Positions 33,663 to 40,969 are shown, counted from the first letter of the stretch. The stretch is DNA of 64,000 nucleotides from Sporomusa silvacetica DSM 10669 (GCF_002257705.1 NZ_LSLK01000065.1:1-64000); one strand, 5' to 3'. A program made the numbers and translations. The notes: generated from the sequence alone by a model not told the origin.

Positions 33663-34547
33663 ATGAAAATTGGATTTATTGGACTAGGAATTATGGGTAA
33701 ACCCATGAGCAAAAATTTGCTTAAGGCTGGCTACGAATTGGTGGTTATGGATAGAAACCAAAAAGCAGTGGATGAAGTTGTAGCAGCAGGCGCTAAAGCA
33801 GTCGCAACCCCTAAAGAAGTTGCACAACAAACAGATATCATCGTTACCATGCTGCCCAATTCTCCCCATGTAAAAGAAGTTGTTTTGGGCGAGAATGGTG
33901 TGATTGAAGGCGCTAAAAAAGGAGCGATTGTGGCTGATATGAGTTCTATTGCCCCGCTGGTCAGCCGGGAATTGGCGCAAAAGCTGGCGGAAAAAGGCGT
34001 AGAAATGCTGGATGCACCGGTGAGCGGCGGCGAACCGAAAGCCGTTGACGGTACCATTTCGGTTATGGTCGGCGGCAAACAGGAAGTTTTCGATAAATGC
34101 TATCCTGTATTGAAGGCGATGGCAGGCTCTGTCGTGCGTACCGGTGATGTCGGTGCAGGCAATATCACTAAATTGGCCAACCAAATTATTGTAGCTCTCA
34201 ATATTGCGGCAGTTTCTGAAGCGTTGGTTTTGGCTAGTAAAGCAGGGGTTGAACCTGAACTGGTTTATCAAGCCATCAGAGGAGGTTTAGCAGGCAGCAC
34301 CGTATTAGATGCTAAAGCCCCTATGATGATGGATCGTAATTTTAAACCTGGCTTTAGGATTAACCTGCATATTAAAGATTTGAATAATGTATTGGAGACT
34401 TCTCATGAAGTCGGTGTACCGTTGCCTTTGACTTCCGCAGTTATGGAAATGATGCAGTCTCTTAAAGTTGACGGCATGGACCAGGATGATCATAGCAGCT
34501 TGGTAAGATATTATGAGAAACTTGCCAATGTAGAAGTAAAACGCTAA
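33663..34547 (+). CDS. garR: 2-hydroxy-3-oxopropionate (tartronate semialdehyde) reductase
   Basis: 294 residues of the 3-hydroxyacid dehydrogenase family: Rossmann GFIGLGIMGKPMSKNL, substrate motif DAPVSGGEPKAVDGT, catalytic lysine in GNITKLANQIIVA, and KDLNNVLE near the C terminus. It reduces tartronate semialdehyde to glycerate with NAD(P)H, the last step of the aldarate route here. ATG 33663 with GGGGAG upstream; a longer frame has no RBS. Last gene of the operon, closed by a terminator. Confidence 0.93.
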   Translation: MKIGFIGLGIMGKPMSKNLLKAGYELVVMDRNQKAVDEVVAAGAKAVATPKEVAQQTDIIVTMLPNSPHVKEVVLGENGVIEGAKKGAIVADMSSIAPLVSRELAQKLAEKGVEMLDAPVSGGEPKAVDGTISVMVGGKQEVFDKCYPVLKAMAGSVVRTGDVGAGNITKLANQIIVALNIAAVSEALVLASKAGVEPELVYQAIRGGLAGSTVLDAKAPMMMDRNFKPGFRINLHIKDLNNVLETSHEVGVPLPLTSAVMEMMQSLKVDGMDQDDHSSLVRYYEKLANVEVKR

Positions 34548-34561
34548 GTCCTGATACTAAA

Positions 34562-34597
34562 AGTAAAGCCTCTTATCTTTGGATAAGAGGCTTTACT
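34562..34597 (+). terminator. Terminator of the glucarate operon
   Basis: AGTAAAGCCTCTTATC pairs perfectly with GATAAGAGGCTTTACT around a short loop. Confidence 0.8.
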
Positions 34598-34685
34598 GCA
34601 AAATGAGATGACAAGATGGAACAATTCTATTTATTGCTCAGATTATGGCTAATATAAGCTTGACTTGAGAAGGTGTGGGCCTAGG

Positions 34686-34853
34686 TTATGTGTTATCATT
34701 CTTTATGTGGAGTTCTCGCCTTAAATTCATATAATTTACGGAGAGTTTTTCTAATCTATTTAGCAATTGTGTTTTAGTAGCAGAATCAATGGTGCCATTA
34801 TAAAGTTCATCAGCAATTTGAGATATTTGTTTTAAAAGAGAAAGTGTCTTCAC
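34686..34853 (-). CDS. 55-residue protein, helical, unknown
   Basis: MKTLSLLKQISQIADELYNG...YMNLRRELHIKNDNT. The GTG start at 34853 has AGGGGG eight bases upstream on the minus strand. Two amphipathic helices predicted by eye, joined by a short TIDSATKTQ linker. The size and pattern recall Spo0E-like small regulators, but the SxxxD motif is not clear, so no function is claimed. It lies alone in a 600-base gap, opposite the garR terminator. Confidence 0.6.
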   Translation of the reverse strand: MKTLSLLKQISQIADELYNGTIDSATKTQLLNRLEKLSVNYMNLRRELHIKNDNT

Positions 34854-35064
34854 TTGGTTTTCCCCCTAAGTAGATTTATCGGAAACATATATATATATCT
34901 ATATAATAGCATGTTTGGAAAATATTTCAAATTATTTTTGAAATAAGAGAAAACCAAGTTTATGGAATGAGTTAGGCAGATCGAGTCACTGCCGACGAAA
35001 GGCATAGGAAAAGGGAAACCACATGTCGCCCTATCGGTGTTGTACAAGTTTATATATACAGTGA
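34854..35064. other. Intergenic region, no gene
   Basis: AT-rich stretch with an (AT)-repeat at about 34888-34905 that could serve the leftward small gene's promoter, then a structured-looking 34985-35040 (CCGA...TCGG and ATAGG...CCTAT pairs) that matches no RNA family I can name. Confidence 0.4.
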
Positions 35065-35087
35065 GAAGAGCCAAAAGGCTCTTTTTC
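35065..35087 (+). terminator. Intrinsic terminator
   Basis: GAAGAGCC-AAAA-GGCTCTTTTTC. It ends a transcript with no recognised gene, so it may close a small RNA from the 34.9-35.06 kb region. Confidence 0.65.
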
Positions 35088-35161
35088 TTAATACTTTAAT
35101 ATTTGCAGGAGATTACCTCTTTTTATCGAATAATGTATAAAAATGGTAAAAGGGAGATTGT

Positions 35162-35386
35162 ATGGATTTACAAGATAAAATAATAAATCGATTAATAGAG
35201 AAAAGAGCAGATATGGATTGCCCAGTATGCGGATATAGTAAAGGTACAACCCGGCAAAATAGTTTTGTTTATTTGCCGATTAAAGACGAGCAAGATGGTG
35301 GAATAACGACAATACGGTGTATGTACATGACATGTGGTAATTGTGGGCATATTACCCTGTTTGATACAGAAGTTGCTTTAAAATAA
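35162..35386 (+). CDS. Small zinc-ribbon protein
   Basis: 74 residues with two cysteine pairs, CPVCGYS and CGNCGHI, separated by about 38 residues: a zinc-ribbon/rubredoxin-like knuckle. RBS AAGGGAGA before the ATG. Followed by its own terminator. Family not recognised; similar small ribbons occur in phage and in sporulating Firmicutes. Confidence 0.7.
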   Translation: MDLQDKIINRLIEKRADMDCPVCGYSKGTTRQNSFVYLPIKDEQDGGITTIRCMYMTCGNCGHITLFDTEVALK

Positions 35387-35396
35387 AAAATATACC

Positions 35397-35420
35397 AAGC
35401 GTCCTGCTGGGCGCTTTTTC
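35397..35420 (+). terminator. Terminator of the zinc-ribbon gene
   Basis: AAGCGTCC-TGCT-GGGCGCTT followed by TTTC. Confidence 0.75.
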
Positions 35421-35445
35421 TATACCCAAAAACAGGAGGTTAAAC

Positions 35446-35517
35446 ATGGCTTACTGGTGCAAATCACATAACCGAAGGCCCAACTCAAATGTAACGGCGG
35501 CGACTGCTAAACTATGA
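35446..35517 (+). CDS. 23-residue leader-like peptide
   Basis: MAYWCKSHNRRPNSNVTAATAKL, with a strong AGGAGG at ideal spacing. Its stop codon overlaps the start of the next gene (ATGA), while that gene has no RBS of its own, so translating this peptide probably loads ribosomes for the next frame. Confidence 0.5.
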   Translation: MAYWCKSHNRRPNSNVTAATAKL

Positions 35518-35726
35518 TGGACAATAAAAGAACGCCGTCCGTAATGGACGGCGTTAACAAGGGAGAGAAAAGAATTACGTTTAGTTTAACCAAGCGCCGG
35601 AAGGTTATACTGCTTGGCGTTATTTTATTATGCGTAGCAGGCTGTTGCCTTACCCACATTACCACTACCATATTGGGAAATAAACAAGTAAGAAAAGTCC
35701 TTGACGGAGAGGTTGCAAAGCCATGA
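35514..35726 (+). CDS. Small single-pass membrane protein
   Basis: 70 residues: a charged N terminus (about 1-30), one membrane helix (VILLGVILLCVAGCCLTHI, about 31-49), and a short outer tail. It has no clear RBS and overlaps the 23-residue peptide by four bases. A perfect 10-bp hairpin, AACGCCGTCC-GTAAT-GGACGGCGTT, lies in its first codons (35531-35555) and could limit translation. A second start after the hairpin (ATG 35544) is possible. Function unknown. Confidence 0.5.
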   Translation: MMDNKRTPSVMDGVNKGEKRITFSLTKRRKVILLGVILLCVAGCCLTHITTTILGNKQVRKVLDGEVAKP

Positions 35727-35818
35727 TAGTCATAACCATAGAAATATAAAAAAATAAGACTATCTTCGATGGTAGGACATAAAAAATTGACCCTAGTAAA
35801 AAACTACTAAGATCAAAC

Positions 35819-36034
35819 TCACGGGGTGTTAAGCGAGTTCTTAATTCGAGCTATGATGCTGCTTTTAGTTTCTTGGCTAAGGTGCAGCCAGTCTTCTGAT
35901 GAATAAATGATTTCAGGATTTTGTGATATTAATTCTCTTAAAATTTCATCGCGACTTTTTTTAGAATGAGTGAATGCAAAATCAAATTCGCCAAATAGTT
36001 GAAAAACAATTTCCTTGTTTAATTTTATTGCCAT
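35819..36034 (-). CDS. Small hypothetical protein
   Basis: 71 residues, MAIKLNKEIVFQLFGEFDF...IKNSLNTP, soluble and helical. On the minus strand AAAGGAG lies nine bases before the ATG at 36034. No recognised domain. Confidence 0.6.
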   Translation of the reverse strand: MAIKLNKEIVFQLFGEFDFAFTHSKKSRDEILRELISQNPEIIYSSEDWLHLSQETKSSIIARIKNSLNTP

Positions 36035-36330
36035 CGAAATTCAGCTCCTTTAGTCAATTTTAGCATAAAAAGGGAGCATTTGGGAGTGGTCTATAATTAT
36101 GCAAAAATGTGTCCGATATTAGATGAACACAATTTTTCGATAAGCAACTAGCCTAACAATAGCAACAAGCTTAAACGCTGACACTAAACTGTAATTCGAT
36201 TAATTCATATAAAGGTAATAATTATTAAGATTATGTATAAAAAGTATACTTTCGTATAGTATCCATACTAGCAAAGAAAAGTTATAATTAGGTCATGTTT
36301 TGTACTAAGGGTTAAAATAGGAGGAAAGCT
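36035..36330. other. Intergenic region with a probable promoter
   Basis: No gene. Repeated GTATA/TATAC and AGTATCCATACT elements at 36245-36272 and a TATAAT at about 36283 precede the next small gene. Confidence 0.4.
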
Positions 36331-36531
36331 ATGGATGCTTTACATGAAAAAATCACTGCCCTACAGACAGAGTTAAAAGATTTAGGCTATACGGGATACC
36401 AAATAAAGGAAATTATTCGTGAATCAACGGACGATAAATCAATTGATCAGCTTACTAGTCAGGAGTGCACTAAATTAGTAGAACACTTAACGAGTTTTGT
36501 AGCATTTGCAAGAAAAAGTAAGTGTATTTAA
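36331..36531 (+). CDS. Small hypothetical protein
   Basis: 66 residues, MDALHEKITALQTELKDLGYTGYQIKEII..., soluble, helical. GGAGGAAAG precedes the ATG at normal spacing. The YTGYQIKEIIRE segment resembles a DNA- or protein-binding helix seen in small phage proteins, but no family is certain. Confidence 0.6.
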   Translation: MDALHEKITALQTELKDLGYTGYQIKEIIRESTDDKSIDQLTSQECTKLVEHLTSFVAFARKSKCI

Positions 36532-36582
36532 ATATCCCAAAAGAGTCTTAAAGAGCACAGGCTCTTTTGACTATTATATTAT

Positions 36583-36616
36583 TAGGTCAACCAGTATTCC
36601 TGGTTGGCCTATTTTT
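36583..36616 (+). terminator. Terminator after the 66-residue gene
   Basis: TAGGTCAACCAG-TATTC-CTGGTTGGCCTA followed by TTTTT. It lies inside the upstream part of an open frame that continues to 36847, which argues that the real start of that frame is downstream. Confidence 0.8.
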
Positions 36617-36629
36617 ATAGGCGTTTATA

Positions 36630-36847
36630 TGATGGTGGCAACTGGGAGAACGTGGCTCTATTTGGGGATTTTTTCTCGTCATAAAACTAATAAGCGGCGC
36701 GAGTTTGTGACGTTACTATATTTACAGGGAAAATTAAACGCAGAGCCTTTAATTTTCCCGCTAATATTGAATGTATTAAAGAAGTACTTACCAGCTATAG
36801 CGGCGTCAGGGCCTACAGGGGCAGCAATAGCCTACCTGACAAAATAA
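36630..36847 (+). CDS. Small hypothetical protein with hydrophobic C terminus
   Basis: About 72 residues from the ATG at 36630: MMVATGRTWLYLGIFSRHKTNKRREF..., then LLYLQGKLNAEPLIFPLILNVLKKYLPAIAASG. The RBS is weak; the frame is open further upstream but crosses a terminator. 23 bases before the next small gene, so the two may form a pair. The hydrophobic tail is holin- or bacteriocin-like in style only. Confidence 0.45.
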
Positions 36848-36870
36848 GAATTTAAAGGGGTAATGATCAA

Positions 36871-37104
36871 ATGGCAAATTCAACTAATTCTTTATGGTCT
36901 AGCTTACTAACCGTATTGAAAGGGGTAGCAATTAGCTATGTAGCGGCTAAAGCAACCGATTCTAGTACTTCCTGGACTACATACCGCAACCAGCTTGTTA
37001 GTGTTGCGGCTACCGCAGTTTTGACGGAAGCTATAACTAGCTTGGCGGCGACTACTACGGAAACTACTAGCACTACGGATACAACAACTACTACAGCACA
37101 GTAA
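36871..37104 (+). CDS. Small Ser/Thr-rich hypothetical protein
   Basis: 77 residues. A hydrophobic stretch (LLTVLKGVAISYVAAKA), a second weaker one (LVSVAATAVLTEAITSLAA), and a C-terminal tail made almost only of Thr, Ser and acidic residues. AAAGGGG precedes the ATG. The low-complexity tail suggests an exported or surface-anchored protein or a phage structural piece. Not recognised. Confidence 0.55.
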   Translation: MANSTNSLWSSLLTVLKGVAISYVAAKATDSSTSWTTYRNQLVSVAATAVLTEAITSLAATTTETTSTTDTTTTTAQ

Positions 37105-37185
37105 TGTATAGGCTTTAATAGCCGAATCGTTATTAAAATTTCATGCCATATATTTTAATTAGCCTATCCCCGGCCATTGTGGACA

Positions 37186-37218
37186 CCGTATCCTTCGGGG
37201 TGCGGCTTTTTCGTTTTG
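37186..37218 (+). terminator. Terminator of the small-gene pair
   Basis: CCGTATCC-TTCG-GGGTGCGG with a UUCG loop, followed by CTTTTTC. Further on (37223-37260) lies a degenerate copy of the GGAAAGT-ATA-ACTTTCC arm of the dispersed repeat. Confidence 0.8.
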
Positions 37219-37340
37219 GCAGAAAGTATAACTTTCTCTAGGGAAAGTTATATCGACTTTCGTAATTTGAGGCGATGGTAACACGATTGCCGACTTACGA
37301 ATAGTATAAAATAGATTACAGAGACAAAGGGGGATTTAAG

Positions 37341-37439
37341 ATGCTTTGGGGTACGCATAGAGAACTTTGGTTTATCGTTTTGGTTATTAGTCTATTTATC
37401 CTCTTGTTCCCGGAATTAGGAGATGATTGCACTAGCTAA
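37341..37439 (+). CDS. 32-residue single-pass membrane peptide
   Basis: MLWGTHRELWFIVLVISLFI then LLFPELGDDCTS. AAGGGGGA precedes the ATG. One helix flanked by a basic start and an acidic end. Comparable with tiny sporulation membrane proteins in shape; no family is claimed. Confidence 0.5.
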   Translation: MLWGTHRELWFIVLVISLFILLFPELGDDCTS

Positions 37440-37546
37440 ACTCTTGAATAAGGAGATTTTTTAAGGCTTAATCTGTTAATATAGGTTACTGGAAGTAAAT
37501 TCACAACTAATTTGAGGTGCGGCCCGCTTATATTGGTTGTGTTGTA

Positions 37547-37577
37547 GTCGTCTATCTTCGGGTGGGCGACTATTTTC
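37547..37577 (+). terminator. Terminator with UUCG loop
   Basis: GTCGTCTATC-TTCG-GGTGGGCGAC, ten pairs including G-U, then TATTTTC. Confidence 0.7.
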
Positions 37578-37580
37578 ATC

Positions 37581-37608
37581 AACCCAGCAGTTGTTGGGTT
37601 ATTTTTTA
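37581..37608 (+). terminator. Second terminator in tandem
   Basis: AACCCAGCA-GT-TGTTGGGTT followed by ATTTTTTAT, directly before the dispersed repeat. Confidence 0.7.
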
Positions 37609-37700
37609 TCCAGATGGAAAGTATAACTTTCCCTGGATTGAACGACTAAGGCTTCTGCCGGCGTCCTAAGGGACTTGGCACAAGCCAAGTCTTATCTTAT
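37607..37700 (+). repeat. Dispersed intergenic repeat, full copy
   Basis: About 94 bases, nearly identical to 63747-63840. Module 1 is the hairpin CCAGATGGAAAGT-ATA-ACTTTCCCTGG; module 2 is AAGGCTTCTGCCGGCGTCC; module 3 is GGACTTGGC-ACAA-GCCAAGTC with TTATCTTAT after it. Partial copies lie at 27362-27422 (modules 2-3) and 54844-54873 (module 1). Confidence 0.9.
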
Positions 37701-37768
37701 CCTTCGATGAAAATTGTGTGTTGCGAGCAGTGTGTTAATTTATTGGTTAACTATAAAAACTAGAATAG

Positions 37769-37798
37769 TTGACAAAGTTTTTGAGGTGGTCGTATAAT
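37769..37798 (+). promoter_or_regulatory. bioY promoter
   Basis: TTGACA (37769-37774), an 18-base spacer, TATAAT (37793-37798). GGTTTAC after it and GGTTAAC before it are possible BirA half-sites, but the spacing was not convincing. Confidence 0.7.
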
Positions 37799-37849
37799 TT
37801 GTTTAGGTTTACTTGAAAATGTATAGTTTAAATATACTATGCGGAGGTT

Positions 37850-38389
37850 ATGATGAACACTAAAGGTGATCTAACAGATTTTATTTATGCAGCGCTTTTT
37901 GCAGCTCTAACGGCAGTATTGGGCTTTGTTTCTATACCATTGCCCTTCAGTCCGGTTCCTGTTTCAGGGCAGAGTTTGGGAATAATGCTGGCGGGAAGTA
38001 TACTAACGGCGAGACAAGCAGTATTTAGCGTCTTGACATTCATTTTAATTGGTACCGCGGGCGTGCCGGTTTTTTCGGGATTTGCTGGTGGAATTGGAGT
38101 TGTTTTTGGTCCGCGAGGTGGATATTATTTCGGTTTTTTGATAGGTGTCGTTGTTATTGCTTTGGTAAGAGGAAACAAGAATAATATCTGGTGTTTAGCT
38201 TTGGCAAATAGTATAGGGGGTATTATTATTGTTTATCTTTTTGGTGTATTGTGGCTGAGTTTTGTTACTGGTATGGGAGTAGAGAAGGCATTTATGGCAG
38301 GCGCACTTCCATTTATACCGGGAGATTTATTTAAGGTTTTTGTAGCGACCATCATAGGGGTAGCAATAAACAAACGATTACCCCAATAA
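37850..38389 (+). CDS. bioY: Biotin transporter BioY (ECF S component)
   Basis: 179 residues with six membrane segments. The family pattern is clear: PLPFSPVPVSGQSLGIMLAGS, GVPVFSGFAGGIGVVFGPRGGYYFGF and the C-terminal PFIPGDLFKV. BioY captures biotin and works alone or with the EcfAAT energy module encoded elsewhere. GGAGG precedes the tandem ATG ATG start. Monocistronic with its own promoter. Confidence 0.95.
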   Translation: MMNTKGDLTDFIYAALFAALTAVLGFVSIPLPFSPVPVSGQSLGIMLAGSILTARQAVFSVLTFILIGTAGVPVFSGFAGGIGVVFGPRGGYYFGFLIGVVVIALVRGNKNNIWCLALANSIGGIIIVYLFGVLWLSFVTGMGVEKAFMAGALPFIPGDLFKVFVATIIGVAINKRLPQ

Positions 38390-38476
38390 CCGGTTTTCAT
38401 AAAACACTTCATTCGCAGGAATTTAATACCTTTTGCCGAATTTATAATGCGAAAAATAACAGAAGGAGACGATAGA

Positions 38477-38821
38477 ATGATAAAAGCTTATGTATATCAA
38501 CTAGCACCAACAGACTGGTTTTTCCCGTTTAAAACAATAGAACAAGCAAATATCGACATTAAAAAAGAGTTCTGCGAAGATGACATTTCAGATATAAAGA
38601 ATGAGCTACTGGATAAAATAGAAGCTGCAAAGGCACTTTTTCGTAAATATACGACGTGGGAAGGTGACGGACAAATTTATGTTTCCGGTCTGCCTGGTGA
38701 AGATTGTGACTCCTATCCCTTAATTTTAGTTGTAATAAAACAGGAGAATAATGGTACTACCTTCTTATATTCACCTGTTGAATTGCCCTATTTGAGACGG
38801 TATTTAGAGTTCGAGGGTTAA
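38477..38821 (+). CDS. Hypothetical protein (114 residues)
   Basis: MIKAYVYQLAPTDWFFPFKT...LRRYLEFEG, soluble, acidic, mixed alpha/beta. AAGGAG lies eight bases before ATG 38477; the ATG at 38447 lacks one. Similar proteins seem to occur as lone genes in Firmicutes, but I do not recognise a named family. Terminator follows directly. Confidence 0.65.
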   Translation: MIKAYVYQLAPTDWFFPFKTIEQANIDIKKEFCEDDISDIKNELLDKIEAAKALFRKYTTWEGDGQIYVSGLPGEDCDSYPLILVVIKQENNGTTFLYSPVELPYLRRYLEFEG

Positions 38822-38828
38822 AACGTTA

Positions 38829-38851
38829 GCGTCCTGCGGGGCGCTTTTCTT
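38829..38851 (+). terminator. Terminator of the 114-residue gene
   Basis: AGCGTCC-TGCG-GGGCGCT followed by TTTC. Close in sequence to the terminator at 35397-35420. Confidence 0.75.
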
Positions 38852-38879
38852 ATCGCTATTTTTCCATTATATAGGAAAA

Positions 38880-38924
38880 TACCCTATAGGGTAGACTTTT
38901 TTCATGTCTAGTCTATAGGGTATA
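38880..38924. terminator. Long bidirectional hairpin
   Basis: ATACCCTATAG (38880-38890) pairs with CTATAGGGTAT (38914-38924), and TAGAC pairs with GTCTA inside. A-rich on the left and T-rich on the right, between convergent genes at 38821 and 38968. Confidence 0.7.
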
Positions 38925-38967
38925 TTTTCTTTACGAAAACCAGGGATTTATATTTTGATTGAATTAT

Positions 38968-39189
38968 TTAGTGACTATGTTTGTGGTTGTGATAATGGAT
39001 AGCATCTATTACGTCAATTACCGTACAGAGCAAGAATAATCCACAGATAACTTTTACGATAAATTTTAGACTGTCTAGTATTGCGACGCAAATGTACCAT
39101 TCGCGCACCAACGGAGTAAGTAAGACCATAGCTAATAAAATTACTGACGATATAAGAAATAATTGAGTTGCAGGATAATCTTTAAGCAT
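38968..39189 (-). CDS. Small membrane protein, two helices
   Basis: 73 residues: MLKDYPATQLFLISSVILLAM..., a second hydrophobic stretch FIVKVICGLFLLCTVIDVI, and a histidine-rich end HYHNHKHSH that could bind metal. Start at 39189, nine bases after GGGAGG on the minus strand; the longer frame has no RBS. Unknown function. Confidence 0.6.
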   Translation of the reverse strand: MLKDYPATQLFLISSVILLAMVLLTPLVREWYICVAILDSLKFIVKVICGLFLLCTVIDVIDAIHYHNHKHSH

Positions 39190-39448
39190 ATAACCAGCCT
39201 CCCTTTTTATTTCTATTTTCATTATATTCTGTTTTTTATATTATGTCAATACTTGGTAATTAATTAGACAACCATCCTCCGCCATGTAATATTTTGTTAA
39301 CTATTGTAAGAAGTTTCATTACCTGTATTTTCTAAACAAATTCTAAAAATTAGTGCTTATAATTAAAGTATCATTTCAAATGCTTGGTACTACAATTCAT
39401 AGAAGGGCAGTAGCCTTTCTATTGAGAATAGATTCTCCCCTATTATAA
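39190..39448. other. Intergenic region
   Basis: AT-rich; no gene or clear RNA seen. It lies between divergent small membrane genes and presumably holds both promoters. Confidence 0.4.
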
Positions 39449-39490
39449 ACGCTGTATCCCGGTGACAACTTGTTGCTGGGTATCTTTTTA
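39449..39490 (+). terminator. Terminator-like hairpin
   Basis: TATCCCGGT pairs with GCTGGGTA around GACAACTTGTT, then TCTTTTTAG. It has no gene upstream, so it could end a leader or a small RNA. Confidence 0.55.
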
Positions 39491-39585
39491 GTAAAAAAGT
39501 TTCCAAATGAGAAAAGGCATGTTATACTATAGTTGATATTATTTGATACGAAATATTAATTAAATATAAATTAGGAGTGAGTATA

Positions 39586-39708
39586 ATGGTAGCAGAGCAG
39601 AAAGCAGCTAAACCACAAATAGACGAGATGGAGAAGCGGGCTTGGCCACTTAAAGGTAGTATAGTAGCTTTTGCCAGTATCGTGTATGTATTTTTAATGA
39701 TCGTGTAG
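39586..39708 (+). CDS. 40-residue single-pass membrane protein
   Basis: MVAEQKAAKPQIDEMEKRAW then PLKGSIVAFASIVYVFLMIV. AGGAGTGA precedes the ATG. A soluble charged N-terminal half and one C-terminal helix that ends at the stop. The layout resembles small subunits of oxidases or transporters, but no partner gene lies nearby. Confidence 0.6.
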   Translation: MVAEQKAAKPQIDEMEKRAWPLKGSIVAFASIVYVFLMIV

Positions 39709-39820
39709 TGAGTTTTGACAGTCATCAGGCAGGTGATTTTTCATATGCATAATTGTATTGAAGTTTTTACAAGCACACTCTATACTATACATAGTACTTT
39801 TGAAGAAGGGGGTGACAGCA

Positions 39821-40201
39821 GTGCGGGCGTTGGTTGTTGACGATTCTAAAATCAGCCGGGATTTCATTATCTCTCATTTGCATGAGATGGGTATAACCAT
39901 GATTGAGGAAGCTGTTGACGGATTTGACGCAATAAATAAAATCAAGAAGCTGCCATCAGATAGGAAGTATGATCTTATCACTTTAGATGTCGTTATGCCT
40001 AAAAAGGATGGCCTGGAAGCGTTGAAGGACATTAAACTGTTGTCTCCTGCATCCAAGATCATCATATGTAGTTCGAATAATGATGCTTATACAGTACAGA
40101 TAGCCATCGGTTTTGGTGTTGATGGGTTTGTCGTAAAACCATTTTCGAGACAAAAATTCCTTGACGCGCTTTGGCGTAGTTTGAAAATAGATAAAAAATA
40201 A
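39821..40201 (+). CDS. Single-domain response regulator (CheY-like)
   Basis: 126 residues, just a receiver domain. Acidic pair in LVVDDSK, phospho-acceptor Asp in LITLDVVMPKKDGLEAL, the switch Ser in IIICSSN and the conserved Lys in FVVKPFS. GTG 39821 with AAGGGGGTG before it; the longer frame is unlikely. No histidine kinase nearby, so it may serve a chemotaxis or phosphorelay system elsewhere. Confidence 0.88.
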   Translation: MRALVVDDSKISRDFIISHLHEMGITMIEEAVDGFDAINKIKKLPSDRKYDLITLDVVMPKKDGLEALKDIKLLSPASKIIICSSNNDAYTVQIAIGFGVDGFVVKPFSRQKFLDALWRSLKIDKK

Positions 40202-40309
40202 GATGAACTCCAATACTTATTTTTATGCTGGTATTGGTGCGATTAATCGAATGCGGAGAAGGCTTACGTCTTGAGTGGATGAGCCTATGGTAGCAAAATA
40301 GGATTTTCA

Positions 40310-40364
40310 TTGACAAAAGAGTATGGGTGAGTGATAATAACAACATACTGACTGGTAGGTATGT
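40310..40364 (+). promoter_or_regulatory. tetR promoter and operator
   Basis: TTGACA (40310-40315), 17 bases, GATAAT (40333-40338); then ACATACTGACTGGTAGGTATGT (40343-40364), which covers the start point. The same 22-base site, with one change, precedes the pump genes at 41059-41080. Confidence 0.8.
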
Positions 40365-40387
40365 TTTGAGCAAGGGGTAGGAATGAC

Positions 40388-40969
40388 ATGACGAAAGAAA
40401 ATATCATCATTGCGGCTTTGCGTCTGTTTGTCACGCGAGGCTATAAATCGGTTTCTCTTATTGATGTTGCCAAAGAGGTTAGCATTACTAAGGGGGGAAT
40501 CTATCATTATTTTTCGAGCAAAGATGCTTTGCTGCAGGTAGGAATGCACTATTTACTTGACCGGCTTGAGGCAAAGTATACTGAGTTATTGAGTGCTAAA
40601 AATAGTATTCGAGAAGTACTTAATGCGCTATTAGTGGAAAAAACGCTGGAGCGATATGCTAAGGACCTGCTGGGGGTGGAAGGGGATTGCCGTGTTGACT
40701 GTGTTCATTTTGTTATTGAAATAATGAGCAAATTCCCTGATATTCAAGAGCGAATGGAACAAGGGCGCCTAGTAGTATGTGCAGCGTTTGCCAAGAAAAT
40801 TGAGGCAGCTATGGAGCAGGGAGAACTAAAACGTGGTCTTGACAGCTATGCTGTGGCAGCGATTATCATGGCTACAGCCAATGGACAACTATCACTGGGA
40901 CGTTGCTTTCAGTCCCTGGAAATGCGTAACCGAATACTGGAGAATGTATGGCTATTGCTAACTATATAA
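40388..40969 (+). CDS. TetR-family repressor of the RND pump
   Basis: 193 residues. N-terminal helix-turn-helix: TKENIIIAALRLFVTRGYKSVSL...ISITKGGIYHYFSSKDALL; the rest is a helical ligand domain. ATG 40388 after AGGAA. Its probable operator occurs in front of itself and the downstream efflux genes, the usual layout of local repressors of multidrug pumps. Ligand unknown. Confidence 0.9.
   Translation: MTKENIIIAALRLFVTRGYKSVSLIDVAKEVSITKGGIYHYFSSKDALLQVGMHYLLDRLEAKYTELLSAKNSIREVLNALLVEKTLERYAKDLLGVEGDCRVDCVHFVIEIMSKFPDIQERMEQGRLVVCAAFAKKIEAAMEQGELKRGLDSYAVAAIIMATANGQLSLGRCFQSLEMRNRILENVWLLLTI

Noticed and set aside
34985..35040. Structured sequence that recalled a c-di-GMP riboswitch
   Set aside because: The GGCAAACC and GGGACGCAAAGCC cores are absent; only generic pairing remains.
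36506..36629. N-terminal extension of the small frame ending at 36847
   Set aside because: It overlaps a strong terminator (36583-36616), so transcription for this frame should begin later.
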